In this document: positions 35,106-43,698 of the stretch, in pieces
Layout of the letters: the number at the start of each line of letters is the position of its first letter
Position numbering within the stretch: the stretch's first letter is position 1
Assembly: GCF_003119195.2 (NCBI RefSeq)
Contig: NZ_CP022254.1
Location: 789,501-853,500, forward strand
DNA length: 64,000 nucleotides
Source of the DNA: Azospirillum baldaniorum
Lineage (GTDB): Bacteria > Pseudomonadota > Alphaproteobacteria > Azospirillales > Azospirillaceae
Direction: 5' to 3'
Notes under the pieces: model-generated
Told to the model about the DNA's origin: nothing
The model's database searches: none
Seen by the model: the letters and a program-made list of their open reading frames with translations, nothing else
Position numbers and translations under genes: made by a program

Positions 35106-35831
35106 TCAGATATCCTCGGCGCCCAGGTAGGACTCGATCACCTTGGGGTTCGCCACAACTTCCGAGGGCAACCCGTCGGCAATTTTCTCTCCGTGGTCCA
35201 GAACGACCACTTGGTCGGACAGGGCCATCACGGCGCGCATCACGTGCTCGATCATCAGGATCGTCATGCCCTCGCGCCGGTTCAGGTCGCGCAGCACCTC
35301 GACCATGCGGTCGACCTCGGTCGGGCGCAGGCCGGCCAGCACCTCGTCCAGCAGCAGCAGGATCGGACGGGTGGCGAGCGCGCGGGCGACCTCCAGCCGC
35401 TTGCGGTCCGGCAGGGTCAGGCTGCGCGCCGGGCGGTTGGCCTGATCGGCCAGCCCCAGCCGGTCCAGCACCCGCCGGGCCTGATCGCGCGCCGCCGCGA
35501 CCGACCGTTCGCGGGCCAGCGCGCCGACGATCACGTTCTCCTCGACCGACAGCTGCCCGAAGGGCTTGACGATCTGGAAGGTCCGGCCGATGCCCGCCGT
35601 GCAGATGTGGTTGGGCTTCAGCCCGGTGATCGGTGCGCCCTTCAGATGCACCCGCCCCTCGTCGGGCGGGAAGACCCCGGCGATCAGGTTGAAGGTGGTC
35701 GTCTTGCCGGCGCCGTTCGGCCCGATCAGCGCGACGATCCGGCCTTCCGGCACGGAGAAGCTGACGTTGGAAACGGCCTTCAGCCCGCGGAACCGCTTGG
35801 ACAGGCCCTCGACCTCCAGAAGCCCCGCCAT
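35106..35831 (-). CDS. livG: Branched-chain amino acid type ABC transporter ATPase (LivG-like)
   Basis: A 241-aa ABC ATPase of the LivG class. Walker A is GPNGAGKTT, the Q-loop region is GIGRTFQIVKPF, Walker B is ILLLLDEVLAGL, and the switch histidine stands in MIEHVM. The signature reads SLTLPDRKRLEVARA in place of the usual LSxGQ-type text, as in some LivG-like subfamilies. The C-terminus ESYLGAEDI is typical. Its ATG overlaps the stop of livM, so it is translated with the permeases. The substrate may be branched-chain amino acids or a related small molecule. No livF follows. Confidence 0.87.
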   Translation of the reverse strand: MAGLLEVEGLSKRFRGLKAVSNVSFSVPEGRIVALIGPNGAGKTTTFNLIAGVFPPDEGRVHLKGAPITGLKPNHICTAGIGRTFQIVKPFGQLSVEENVIVGALARERSVAAARDQARRVLDRLGLADQANRPARSLTLPDRKRLEVARALATRPILLLLDEVLAGLRPTEVDRMVEVLRDLNRREGMTILMIEHVMRAVMALSDQVVVLDHGEKIADGLPSEVVANPKVIESYLGAEDI

Positions 35832-36820
35832 CACGCGTCCTCCCCGGGACGGCGGACGAGACCCAGCCGGGCGGCCAGCCACGGCCACACCCCGTCCGGG
35901 CGGTAGACGACGATCACCACCAGCGCAACCCCGTAGAACAGCTGCTTCAGGCCCGGCAGGTCGAAGCCGGTCACCTCGATCAGGAAGGTCAGCAGCTCGC
36001 CCAGCGGGGTCAGGATGAAGGCCCCGAGGATCGGCCCGATCAGCGTGCCGATGCCGCCGACGATGGCCGGCAAGATGATCTCGATGGAGCGGCCCATGGA
36101 GAAGACCTGCTCGGGGAACAGGTTGTTGAAGTAGAAGGCCTGGAACACCCCGCCCAGCGCCGTCAGGGCGGAGGACACGGCGACCGCCGCGATGCGGGCG
36201 CGGAACAGGTCGACGCCCACCGCCTCCGCCGCTTCCGGCTCCTCGCGCACGGCCAGCCACTGGTAGCCGAGGCGGCTGTGCAGCAGGACCCGCGACAGGG
36301 CCAGAGCGGCCAGCACCAGCGCCAGGATCACGTAGTAGAACAGCTCCGGCGAGCCGCGCAGGTTCAGCACGTCGTTGCCGGCGTCGCCCGCCACCGGGAT
36401 GAAGAAGCCGCCCGAGCCGCCGAACCATTGCAGATGGTCGAAGCCGATGCGCGCGACCTCGGCGAAGGCGATGGTCAGCAGCGCGAAATGCACGCCGCGC
36501 ACGCCGAAGCGGAAACCCAGGAAGCCGATGAAGCAGCCCGCCGCCGTCGCCGCCAGCATGGCCACCCACATGCCCGCCCAGGGGCCGATCCCGAAATGCA
36601 CGAACAGCGCCGCGCTGGCGTAGGCCCCCAGCCCGACATAGAGCGCGTGGCCCAGCGACAGCAGGCCGGAAAAGCCCATCATCACGTTCCACGCCTGCCC
36701 GACATAGGCGAACCACAGCACCGTCGTCAGCACCGACAGGACGTAGCGGTCGGCGATCATCGGCGCGGCCAGCAGCAGCGCGCCGGCCAGCACCAGCAGG
36801 ACGATCCCGCGCCCCGTCAC
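35831..36820 (-). CDS. livM: Branched-chain amino acid type ABC transporter permease LivM
   Basis: A 329-aa inner membrane permease with about ten hydrophobic segments and the LivM blocks LLSLGHALYVGLGAYASAAL and AIVGGIGTLIGPILGAFIL. It pairs with LivH to form the membrane pore of the HAAT-type importer. The ATG overlaps the livH stop and the TGA overlaps the livG ATG, so the three genes are one coupled unit. Nothing unusual is seen. Confidence 0.9.
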   Translation of the reverse strand: MTGRGIVLLVLAGALLLAAPMIADRYVLSVLTTVLWFAYVGQAWNVMMGFSGLLSLGHALYVGLGAYASAALFVHFGIGPWAGMWVAMLAATAAGCFIGFLGFRFGVRGVHFALLTIAFAEVARIGFDHLQWFGGSGGFFIPVAGDAGNDVLNLRGSPELFYYVILALVLAALALSRVLLHSRLGYQWLAVREEPEAAEAVGVDLFRARIAAVAVSSALTALGGVFQAFYFNNLFPEQVFSMGRSIEIILPAIVGGIGTLIGPILGAFILTPLGELLTFLIEVTGFDLPGLKQLFYGVALVVIVVYRPDGVWPWLAARLGLVRRPGEDA

Positions 36821-37686
36821 GACCGTTTCCCCAGCAGGCCCTGCGGGCGCAGCAGCAACACCACGATCAGCACACCATAGCTGAAGAGGGATTTGAGCGA
36901 GGGGTCCAGCAGGAAGCCGGCCATCGCCTCCGAAAAGCCGATCAGCATGCCGCCGAGCAAAGCGCCCGGCAGGCTGCCCAGCCCACCGACGATGACGATG
37001 ATGAAGCTCAGCAGCGTGTATTCCGGCGCGAGCTGGGGCCGGGAGTCGACCAGCAGCGTCATCAGCGCCCCGGCGATGCCCACCACCCCGGCGCCGATGC
37101 CGAAGGTCAGCGCGTAGAGCCCGTCGATGTTCAGCCCGACGACGCGGGCGCCCAGCGGGTTGTCGGCGCAGGCGCGGATGGCCTTGCCGGTGCGGCTGAA
37201 GCGGAAGAAGGCGAACAGCGCCACCGTCACCACGATCGCCCCGGCCCCGGCGCGCAGCCGCACCGCGTCGAGCAGCAGCGGCCCGATCTCCACCGTGTCG
37301 AAGCTGTAGGGCACCATGACGTTGCGCGAATCCGGCCCGAACAGCATCAGCATGGCGTTCAGGATGATCGTCGCGATGCCCAGCAGCAGGATGAACTGCA
37401 TGTGCTCGGGCCGCTCCACGAAGCGGTTGACCAGCCCGCGCTGCAGCACCCAGCCGAAGGCGAACAGGACCGCCGCCACGACCGGCGCCGCCAGGATCGG
37501 GTCGAGCCCGAGAACGCCGGCCAGCAGCACGGCGCCGTACATGCCGGCGACCATCATCTCGCCATGCGCGAAATTGACCACGCGCACGACGCCGAAGATG
37601 ACCGACAGGCCGAGCGCCGCCAGCCCGTAGACCAGTCCGGTCAACAGGCCCGACGCGGCGATGTTCAGGTAATAGTCAAACGGCAT
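36817..37686 (-). CDS. livH: Branched-chain amino acid type ABC transporter permease LivH
   Basis: A 289-aa permease with about eight hydrophobic segments, the LivH blocks VVRVVNFAHGEMMVAGMYGA and IIVIVGGLGSLPGALLGG, and a normal length. It is the first gene of a livH-livM-livG unit. The start is the ATG before PFDYYLNIAASG, where homology begins; the longer open frame runs antisense through the L,D-transpeptidase region and is not related. The likely binding protein is encoded about 3 kb away at 40681-41955, on the same strand. Confidence 0.9.
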   Translation of the reverse strand: MPFDYYLNIAASGLLTGLVYGLAALGLSVIFGVVRVVNFAHGEMMVAGMYGAVLLAGVLGLDPILAAPVVAAVLFAFGWVLQRGLVNRFVERPEHMQFILLLGIATIILNAMLMLFGPDSRNVMVPYSFDTVEIGPLLLDAVRLRAGAGAIVVTVALFAFFRFSRTGKAIRACADNPLGARVVGLNIDGLYALTFGIGAGVVGIAGALMTLLVDSRPQLAPEYTLLSFIIVIVGGLGSLPGALLGGMLIGFSEAMAGFLLDPSLKSLFSYGVLIVVLLLRPQGLLGKRS

Positions 37687-37784
37687 GCACGATTCGCCCT
37701 TGGGAGAGCCCCGGATGGCCAAGCCTGAGCGGCGTAGCAGTCCTTCGTAGTCGTGACAAGTTTCCTGTGCGGATCGGGCGGCGA

Positions 37785-38738
37785 TCAGCGGCGCTTTGCC
37801 TCCTCCAGCCGCACGGCCAGGGCGTCGCGCAGGCAGGCCTCCGCCGCGGCGGCGACCGCCGGGTCCTCCTCCATGCCGCGGCGGACCCAGCAGCGGGCGG
37901 TGATGCGGTCGTCGAAGCGGCGCTCCTCCTGAAGCAGCGCGTAGGCCGCGGCGTCGCGGCGCTCCGCCGGCAGGGCGGCGAGGTGACGCTGGTGCAGCCC
38001 GCGCGCCCTCCCGTCCAGCGCGGCAAGGTCCGGCACCGTGCAGATCATCCGGCGGAGCGGCGCGCCGGCCGTGGCGCAGCGCGGGTCGGGCAGGATGGGA
38101 AGCGGCGGAGGAGCAACCGTTGGAAGCGGGGACGGCGGCGGGGTGGGAGTTGGGAGAGCCGCCGGAACGGCGACCGCAATGGCGGGTTGCGGTGCCGGGA
38201 CGATGGCTGACCCTGAGACGACTCGGACGGGGGTACCGACCGGCACCATCTCGAACAGGGCGGCGATGTCGGCGGGCAACATGCGGAAGCAGCCGCCGCT
38301 GGCCCGGCGGCCCACCGAATCCGGCTCGTTGGTGCCGTGGATGGCGATGGCCGTCCAGCCGAGGTCGAGCGCGAACTTGCCCAGCGGGTTGGACGGCCCC
38401 GGCGGCACCGACGCCGGCAACGCCGGATTCTCCCGGCGCTGGTTGGCGGTGGGGCGCCAGGTCGGGTTGCGCCGCTTGCGCAGGACTTGGCTGTCCCCCA
38501 GCGGAATCGCCACGCCGGGCCGCCCGATGGCGACCGGGAAGGAGCGCGGCGGGCGCCCCTCCTCCAGCAGATGAAGCCGGCGCTCCGTCAGGCTGATGAC
38601 GATTTGCCGCGCCGAAGTGGTTCCGGCGGTGGCGTTGGCATCCTGCGCGCGGACGCCGCCGGGCGAAACGAGCGCGAGGGCAATCGCCAGGGTTGCCGTC
38701 GGGACAAGATGCCACAAGAATGTCGCGGTGCGCTGCAT
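37785..38738 (-). CDS. L,D-transpeptidase (YkuD) fused to an LprI-like domain
   Basis: A 317-aa exported protein. A signal peptide (TATLAIALALVSPGGVRAQ) precedes a YkuD domain (about residues 42-185) with the catalytic block AIHGTNEPDSVG followed by ASGGCFRM, the cysteine being the nucleophile position. A Pro-rich linker (about 195-220) leads to a C-terminal domain with the cysteine and RRFDDRITARCW pattern of LprI/DUF1311 lysozyme-inhibitor-like proteins. It probably acts on peptidoglycan in the periplasm; the C-terminal domain may protect or bind wall enzymes. The family motif is often SHGC; here it is SGGC, a tolerated variant in this family. Confidence 0.8.
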   Translation of the reverse strand: MQRTATFLWHLVPTATLAIALALVSPGGVRAQDANATAGTTSARQIVISLTERRLHLLEEGRPPRSFPVAIGRPGVAIPLGDSQVLRKRRNPTWRPTANQRRENPALPASVPPGPSNPLGKFALDLGWTAIAIHGTNEPDSVGRRASGGCFRMLPADIAALFEMVPVGTPVRVVSGSAIVPAPQPAIAVAVPAALPTPTPPPSPLPTVAPPPLPILPDPRCATAGAPLRRMICTVPDLAALDGRARGLHQRHLAALPAERRDAAAYALLQEERRFDDRITARCWVRRGMEEDPAVAAAAEACLRDALAVRLEEAKRR

Positions 38739-38812
38739 GGGAAAAGTTCAGCGCATCCGCCCTAAAAGCGCGTAAACATGCCGTCAGGGACCAAGCAGCA
38801 GGAACGCCGACC

Positions 38813-40618
38813 ATGGACACCATCGAACAGACGCTGGCCGTTGCGACCGAACACCACCGCGCCGGCCGCACCACGGAGGCGGAACGCCTGTACCGGGAGG
38901 TGCTGGCGGCGTCGCCCGGCCATCCGGACGCGCTGCACCTGCTCGGCGTCGTGGCTCTGCAAGGCGGTCGTCCGGCGGAGGCGGTGGACCTGATCGGACA
39001 GGCGGTGGCCGGCGACCCGACCTCGCCCCTGCTGCACGCCAACCTGGGCCACGCCCTGCACGCCACTGGCCAGACCCGCGACGCGGCGTTGAGCTTCGCC
39101 CGCGCCCTGACCCTGCTGACCAACGAGGGCGAAGGCTGGGGCAACGTCAGCGCGCTGGCCGGGCTGATCCGCCGCTACGACGACGAGACCCGCCGCGCCG
39201 CGGCCGCCGAGGTCGACGCGGCCTACGCCATGGGCGACGTGATGCGCCGCCATTCGCTGCTGTTCCTGCTCGACGGCGATGTCGCCCATTACGAGGCGCT
39301 GACGGACGCCGTCCTGGAAGACCCGATGCGCTTCACCGTGCCGTCGATCCATTACGCCTTCTGGGGCATGGCGATGCAGCTGTTCCAGGGCGCGGCGCGG
39401 TCCGGCGATGCCGGCGCCTTCCACACCGGAAACCTGACCGACTACTACCGCCTGATGGTGGACGAGACGGCGCTGCGTTTCCATCTGCGCCGCCGCATGA
39501 AGCGCGCCACGCCGCGCGGAGAGGTCAGGCGGATCGCCCTGATCACCAACCAGATGCTCGGCGCCGGGCACCAGCCCACCGCGGACGCCTTCGACTTCGC
39601 CCGCCGCCTGCAGGACGAGTTCGGGCGCGAGGTGGTCATCATCAACCCCAACGCCATGGCGATCACCGGCGAAAACGGCTTCGTCCCCGAATATTCCTAC
39701 AACATCACCGAGGAGTATGAGGGGGAGCAGGTCATCGCCGCCTTCGGCGCGCGGGTCCGCATGATGTCCTTCCCGCAGAAGCGCTTCGACGAGGAGAAGG
39801 TGAACGCCATCGTCGACTATGTGGACGGCTTCGATCCCGACGTCATCGTCGCCTTCGGCGGGTCCAACGTGGTGGCCGATCTGTTCTCCGGCGCGCGCCC
39901 GGTGATCTGCCTGCCGACCTCCTCCGGCCTGCCGCTGTCGATGGCCCGGCTGGTGCTGGGCTATGGCGAGGCGGACACCACCCAGGGCTGGCCGGCGGAC
40001 ATGGCGGAGCGTTTCCGCCCCTTCTCCTTCGGCTGGACCCTGCCGCCCACGGGGCCGGAGCGCAGCCGCGCCGATTTCGGCCTTCCCGAAGCCGGGCCGG
40101 ATGGTGGACCGCTGTTCCTCGTGGTCGGCAACCGCCTGGACCAGGAAGCCGGGCCGGAGTTCCTGGCGCTGGCCGATTCGCTGCTCGACCGCCTGCCGGA
40201 CGCCCGCATCGCCATCGCCGGCGGCGTGGAGTCGCTGCCGCAGCGGATCGCCGCCCTGCGCAACGCCGACCGCGTCCACACGCTGGGCGACGTCGAGGAT
40301 GTGCGGGCGCTGCACCGCCTCGCCACCGCCTATCTGAACCCGCGCCGCCAGGGCGGCGGCGGCAGCGCCGCCTTCGCGCTGGCCGACGGGGTTCCGGTGG
40401 TGACCGTCGCGGCGGGCGACGTGGCGGCCGTGGCCGGACCGGCCTTCACGGTGGCCGACGACGCGGCGTTCCTGGAGCGCGCCGCCGCCCTGGCGAACGA
40501 TGTGGCCTTCCGCGACCGGCAGTCCGCCGAAGCCCGCGCCCGCTTCGCCGCGGCCGGCGACCGCCGCGCGTCGGTGGAACGGCTGCTGGCCTACGGGCTC
40601 GAAGCCCAGACGGCATAA
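38813..40618 (+). CDS. TPR-repeat glycosyltransferase-like protein
   Basis: A 601-aa protein with N-terminal tetratricopeptide repeats (about residues 1-110, with PDALHLLGVVALQGG) and a large C-terminal region that looks like a GT-B type glycosyltransferase: IALITNQMLGAGHQPTADAF, PDVIVAFGGSNVVADLF, FLVVGNRLDQEAGPEFL, and ALHRLATAYLNPRRQGGGGS near the end. The exact family is not certain. AGGAA stands 8 nt before the ATG. It is divergent from the L,D-transpeptidase gene. The N-terminus closely resembles those of the TPR-glycosyltransferases at 21267 and 42070. Confidence 0.7.
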   Translation: MDTIEQTLAVATEHHRAGRTTEAERLYREVLAASPGHPDALHLLGVVALQGGRPAEAVDLIGQAVAGDPTSPLLHANLGHALHATGQTRDAALSFARALTLLTNEGEGWGNVSALAGLIRRYDDETRRAAAAEVDAAYAMGDVMRRHSLLFLLDGDVAHYEALTDAVLEDPMRFTVPSIHYAFWGMAMQLFQGAARSGDAGAFHTGNLTDYYRLMVDETALRFHLRRRMKRATPRGEVRRIALITNQMLGAGHQPTADAFDFARRLQDEFGREVVIINPNAMAITGENGFVPEYSYNITEEYEGEQVIAAFGARVRMMSFPQKRFDEEKVNAIVDYVDGFDPDVIVAFGGSNVVADLFSGARPVICLPTSSGLPLSMARLVLGYGEADTTQGWPADMAERFRPFSFGWTLPPTGPERSRADFGLPEAGPDGGPLFLVVGNRLDQEAGPEFLALADSLLDRLPDARIAIAGGVESLPQRIAALRNADRVHTLGDVEDVRALHRLATAYLNPRRQGGGGSAAFALADGVPVVTVAAGDVAAVAGPAFTVADDAAFLERAAALANDVAFRDRQSAEARARFAAAGDRRASVERLLAYGLEAQTA

Positions 40619-40680
40619 AGGAAAAGGGAGGAGACGCGGCCCCTTGTGACCGCGCCCCCTCCCGCCTCACGCTCTCTCGA

Positions 40681-41955
40681 TCAGGCGCGCTTGCCCCAGC
40701 CCGGCATCGGGAACACCGGGTCCATCTCCGCCGAGCCCTTGGGCAGGACCACGGTCGGGCGCAGGTTGCGGTTCTGCAGGCAGGCGGAGATGAGCTGCGT
40801 GTTCTGCCCCTTCTCGTCGAAGGTGATGGCCGGACCGACCATCATCTTGTCCTTCAGGTTGGTCTGGCGCAGCGCCTCCAGCAAGGTGGCCGGCTCCGCG
40901 GTGCCGGCGCGCTTGAAGGCGTCGGCGGCGACCAGGATCGCCTCCAGCGTGAAGGCGACGTTGAAGGCGTAGCCCTCGAAGCGGTCGTTCGGATACTGCT
41001 TCTTGAAGGCCGCCTCGACGCGCTTGGTCAGCTCCGCCTTGGGGTCGTACCAGGGCAGGTTGGTGATGGCGTAGTCGGCGTACTTGCCCAGCACCTTGTA
41101 GAACTGCTCGTCATACAGGCCGGGCGAGCCGGGGGAAACGATGCCCTTGGGCTCCCAGCGCTGCTTGACCATCTCGCGCACCAGCATGATGGCGTCGTTG
41201 GCGCGGGTGGTGACGATGGCGAGTTCGGCGCCGGTCGCCTTGGCCTTGGCCACCTCGACCGCGAGGTCCTGGGCCTTGGGGTCGTAGGAGATGCTGTCGA
41301 CGATGCCGAAGGGCATGTCCAGCTTCGGGAACAGGGCGTCCATCGCCTGCTTGTTCGCCATGCCGAAGGTGTCGTTGGCGTGCAGGAACACCGCCGTCTT
41401 CGGGGTGACGCCGCTGACCGCAAACAGGTCCTTCATCAGCGCCAGCCCGTTGGTGACGAGCATGGTGGAGGTCGGGAAGTTGCGGAAGACGGTCTTGTAG
41501 CCCTGCTCGGTCAGGCGGTCGGCGGCGGCGATGTTCATCACCAGGGGCACGCCGCGCTGTTCGCAGACCTGGGCGGCGGCGGCGGTCTGGCCGCTGTCGA
41601 AGGCGCCGACGATGACGTTCGCGCCGTCGTTGATCAGCTTCTCGGCGCGCGAGCGGGCGACGTCCACGTTCGATTCGGTGTCGGCGGACAGGATCTCGAC
41701 CTTGTAGCCGAGTTCGCCGAGGATGGCCGGCGCGATCTCGGCGCCGCGCTGGCAGGCCTGACCCGCCTGGGCGAGCAGGCCGGAGCGGGGCAGCAGCACG
41801 CCCACCTTCAGCGCGGCGCCCTGCGCGAAGGCCGGCGCCCGGCCGAAGGCGGCGAGCGCGCCGGCCGAGAGGGCGACCGAGGCCGCGGCGGTGCCGAACT
41901 GACGGCGGGTGAGTCCTCCCGTGGACCCATTCTTGCTGATGCGATGATCGTTCAT
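40681..41955 (-). CDS. ABC transporter substrate-binding protein (branched-chain amino acid type)
   Basis: A 424-aa periplasmic binding protein of the Peripla_BP_6 type that feeds a HAAT importer. A twin-arginine type leader is visible (TRRQFGTAAASVALSAGALAAF, cleavage near AFAQG). The mature part begins LKVGVLLPRSGLLAQAG and includes GVTPKTAVFLHANDTFGMA, typical of LivJ-like proteins for short amides, urea or amino acids. The start ATG has AGGGAAA about 10 nt upstream. It is likely the partner of livHMG at 35106-37686, although a TPR-glycosyltransferase and a transpeptidase gene lie between. Confidence 0.88.
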   Translation of the reverse strand: MNDHRISKNGSTGGLTRRQFGTAAASVALSAGALAAFGRAPAFAQGAALKVGVLLPRSGLLAQAGQACQRGAEIAPAILGELGYKVEILSADTESNVDVARSRAEKLINDGANVIVGAFDSGQTAAAAQVCEQRGVPLVMNIAAADRLTEQGYKTVFRNFPTSTMLVTNGLALMKDLFAVSGVTPKTAVFLHANDTFGMANKQAMDALFPKLDMPFGIVDSISYDPKAQDLAVEVAKAKATGAELAIVTTRANDAIMLVREMVKQRWEPKGIVSPGSPGLYDEQFYKVLGKYADYAITNLPWYDPKAELTKRVEAAFKKQYPNDRFEGYAFNVAFTLEAILVAADAFKRAGTAEPATLLEALRQTNLKDKMMVGPAITFDEKGQNTQLISACLQNRNLRPTVVLPKGSAEMDPVFPMPGWGKRA

Positions 41956-42069
41956 TATCGGGTGTTTCCCTGAGGCGTGGTCCCGGAGCGGATGATTTCC
42001 CCGCAATTGCCTTTGTGTCAAAGTGGAATCCACCGGAAGGCGACACACGGACGAAACGGACCCCACCGA

Positions 42070-43476
42070 ATGGCGACCATCGAGGAGGCGCTCGGCATCG
42101 CGCTCGACCATCTGAAGGCCGGGCGGCAGGCCGAGGCGATGGACCTGTACGGGCGAATCCTGGACGCCGATCCCGACAACCCGGACGCGCTGCACCGGCT
42201 GGGCCTGCTCGCCGCGCTGGACGGCGACCGGGAGCGCGGCATGGCGATGATCGCGCGTTCGGTGGAGCGGGATGGCGGGGACGCCGACGCGCACTTCAAC
42301 CTCGGCGCCCTGCTCCACGTCGCCTGGCGGACGGAGGAGGCGATCGCCGCCTACCGCCGCGCCCTGGCGTTGCGCCCCGATTTTCCCGACGCCGAATATC
42401 ACCTGAGCGAGGCCCTGCAGGCCATCGGCCGCATCGGAGAGGCGCTGGAGGTGCTGGACGCTCTGCTGGCCCGCCACCCGCATTTCGTCCCCGGCTGGCG
42501 GCAGAAGGGCGACATCGAGGCCGATCTCGGCCGCCCCGGCGCCGCCGTGTCCTTCTACGAGATGGCCCTCGCCATCGACCCGCGGGACGAAGGGTCGCGG
42601 GAGCGTTTGGCGGCGCAAGCCGCGGTCTATCGCGCCCGCCGTGCGATCCTCGACGGGGCCGGGCCGGACGGGCGGCTGGACCTGCGCGACGTCACCGTCC
42701 TGGTCCCCTTCCGCGCCGACAGCGCGGACCGCAAACGCAACCTGCGCTGGATCGTCTCCTTCCTCCTCAAGCACGCCGACACCACCGTCCTGATCGGCGA
42801 GGACAAGGCGGGGCCGAGCGACGTCGCCGACGCGCTGGGGCCGGAGCTGGCAGCCCGCTGCCGGCACCTGCATCTGACCGGCAACGACACGCCCTTCACC
42901 CACAAGGCCCACCTGCTCAACCGCATGGTCGAGGCGGCGGAGACCCCCATCGTCGCCCTGCACGACACCGACGTCGTGGTCGACCCCGTGCAATACGCGC
43001 TCGCCCGCGACGCGGTGCGCGGCGGGGCGGCCATGGCCTTTCCCTACAACGGGCTGTTCTTCTGGATTCTGGGACGGGAGGTCCACCGCTTCGGCCACAC
43101 CCTGTCGGCAGCGCCGCTGAACGCGGTCTGCCCGCGCTTCCCGCTGATGCACCGCGATTCGCCGGGCGGCGGCGCCTTCTTCGACCGGGCGGCGCTGCTG
43201 GCGGCCGGTGGCTACAACGAGCGCTTCGTCTCCTGGGGCTATGAGGACGACGAGATCGTCGAGCGGCTGCGCCGTCTGGGCCTGCGGGTCGAGCGGGTGC
43301 CCGGGCCGCTCTACCATTTGGAGCACGCGCGGCCCGAGAACTCCACCCACCGGAACCCCTTCATCGACGCCAACAAGGCGGAGCTGGAGCGCATCCAGGC
43401 CATGGACGCCGACGCGCTGCGCGCCGAGATTGCCGCCGGACGCCTGCGCCGCCCGCTGTTCTCCAGCGCGGGGTAG
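42070..43476 (+). CDS. TPR-repeat glycosyltransferase with galactosyltransferase-like C-terminus
   Basis: A 468-aa protein with about five N-terminal tetratricopeptide repeats (residues about 1-190, including PDALHRLGLLAALDG) and a GT-A fold domain. The DxD motif is in VALHDTDVVVDP, and a GT7 C-terminal type block follows (GGGAFFDRAALLAAGGYNE, SWGYEDDEIVERL). Such domains transfer a sugar from UDP-sugar donors. The ATG at 42070 starts directly at the first repeat; a longer frame has no homology support. It is divergent from the binding protein gene. The acceptor is unknown. Confidence 0.8.
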   Translation: MATIEEALGIALDHLKAGRQAEAMDLYGRILDADPDNPDALHRLGLLAALDGDRERGMAMIARSVERDGGDADAHFNLGALLHVAWRTEEAIAAYRRALALRPDFPDAEYHLSEALQAIGRIGEALEVLDALLARHPHFVPGWRQKGDIEADLGRPGAAVSFYEMALAIDPRDEGSRERLAAQAAVYRARRAILDGAGPDGRLDLRDVTVLVPFRADSADRKRNLRWIVSFLLKHADTTVLIGEDKAGPSDVADALGPELAARCRHLHLTGNDTPFTHKAHLLNRMVEAAETPIVALHDTDVVVDPVQYALARDAVRGGAAMAFPYNGLFFWILGREVHRFGHTLSAAPLNAVCPRFPLMHRDSPGGGAFFDRAALLAAGGYNERFVSWGYEDDEIVERLRRLGLRVERVPGPLYHLEHARPENSTHRNPFIDANKAELERIQAMDADALRAEIAAGRLRRPLFSSAG

Positions 43477-43489
43477 GAAGGGGGGCCGG

Positions 43490-43567
43490 TCAGCCGGCCT
43501 TGTGCAAGGCGAACTGGTCCGCTGCGAACTGGCCCGTGGCGAACGGGTCGAACACCTCCGTCGCCAT
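43490..43567 (-). CDS. 25-aa small ORF with very strong ribosome binding site
   Basis: A 25-codon ORF starting MATEVFDPFATGQFAADQF and ending ALHKAG, preceded by AGAGGAGG 8 nt upstream, one of the best ribosome binding sites in the window. Four Phe are spaced regularly (positions 6, 9, 14, 19). The region just upstream is AT-rich (about 43575-43610), unlike most of the window, and offers a TTGCTA/GAATTA pair with 17-nt spacing as a possible promoter. I recognise no family. It could be a regulatory peptide, a leader or a small structural peptide. Confidence 0.5.
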   Translation of the reverse strand: MATEVFDPFATGQFAADQFALHKAG

Positions 43568-43698
43568 GGTCACGGCCTCCTCTAATTTAAGACTTTCTAA
43601 TTCATTGAAATTGCACGGCCTAGCAAAGGGAAATGGGGAGCAACCCTGCCCTACCCGCTGTTTCGGTGTGGCTCCCTTCACCATGCCAGCGACCGATC

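Noticed and set aside
37785..38738. Loss of active site in the L,D-transpeptidase because SHGC reads SGGC
   Set aside because: The nucleophile cysteine and the upstream histidine are present, and the residue before GC varies in this family.
36817..39144. A single long reading frame joining livH to upstream sequence
   Set aside because: Homology begins at MPFDYYLN; the upstream part is a shifted frame over the L,D-transpeptidase gene.
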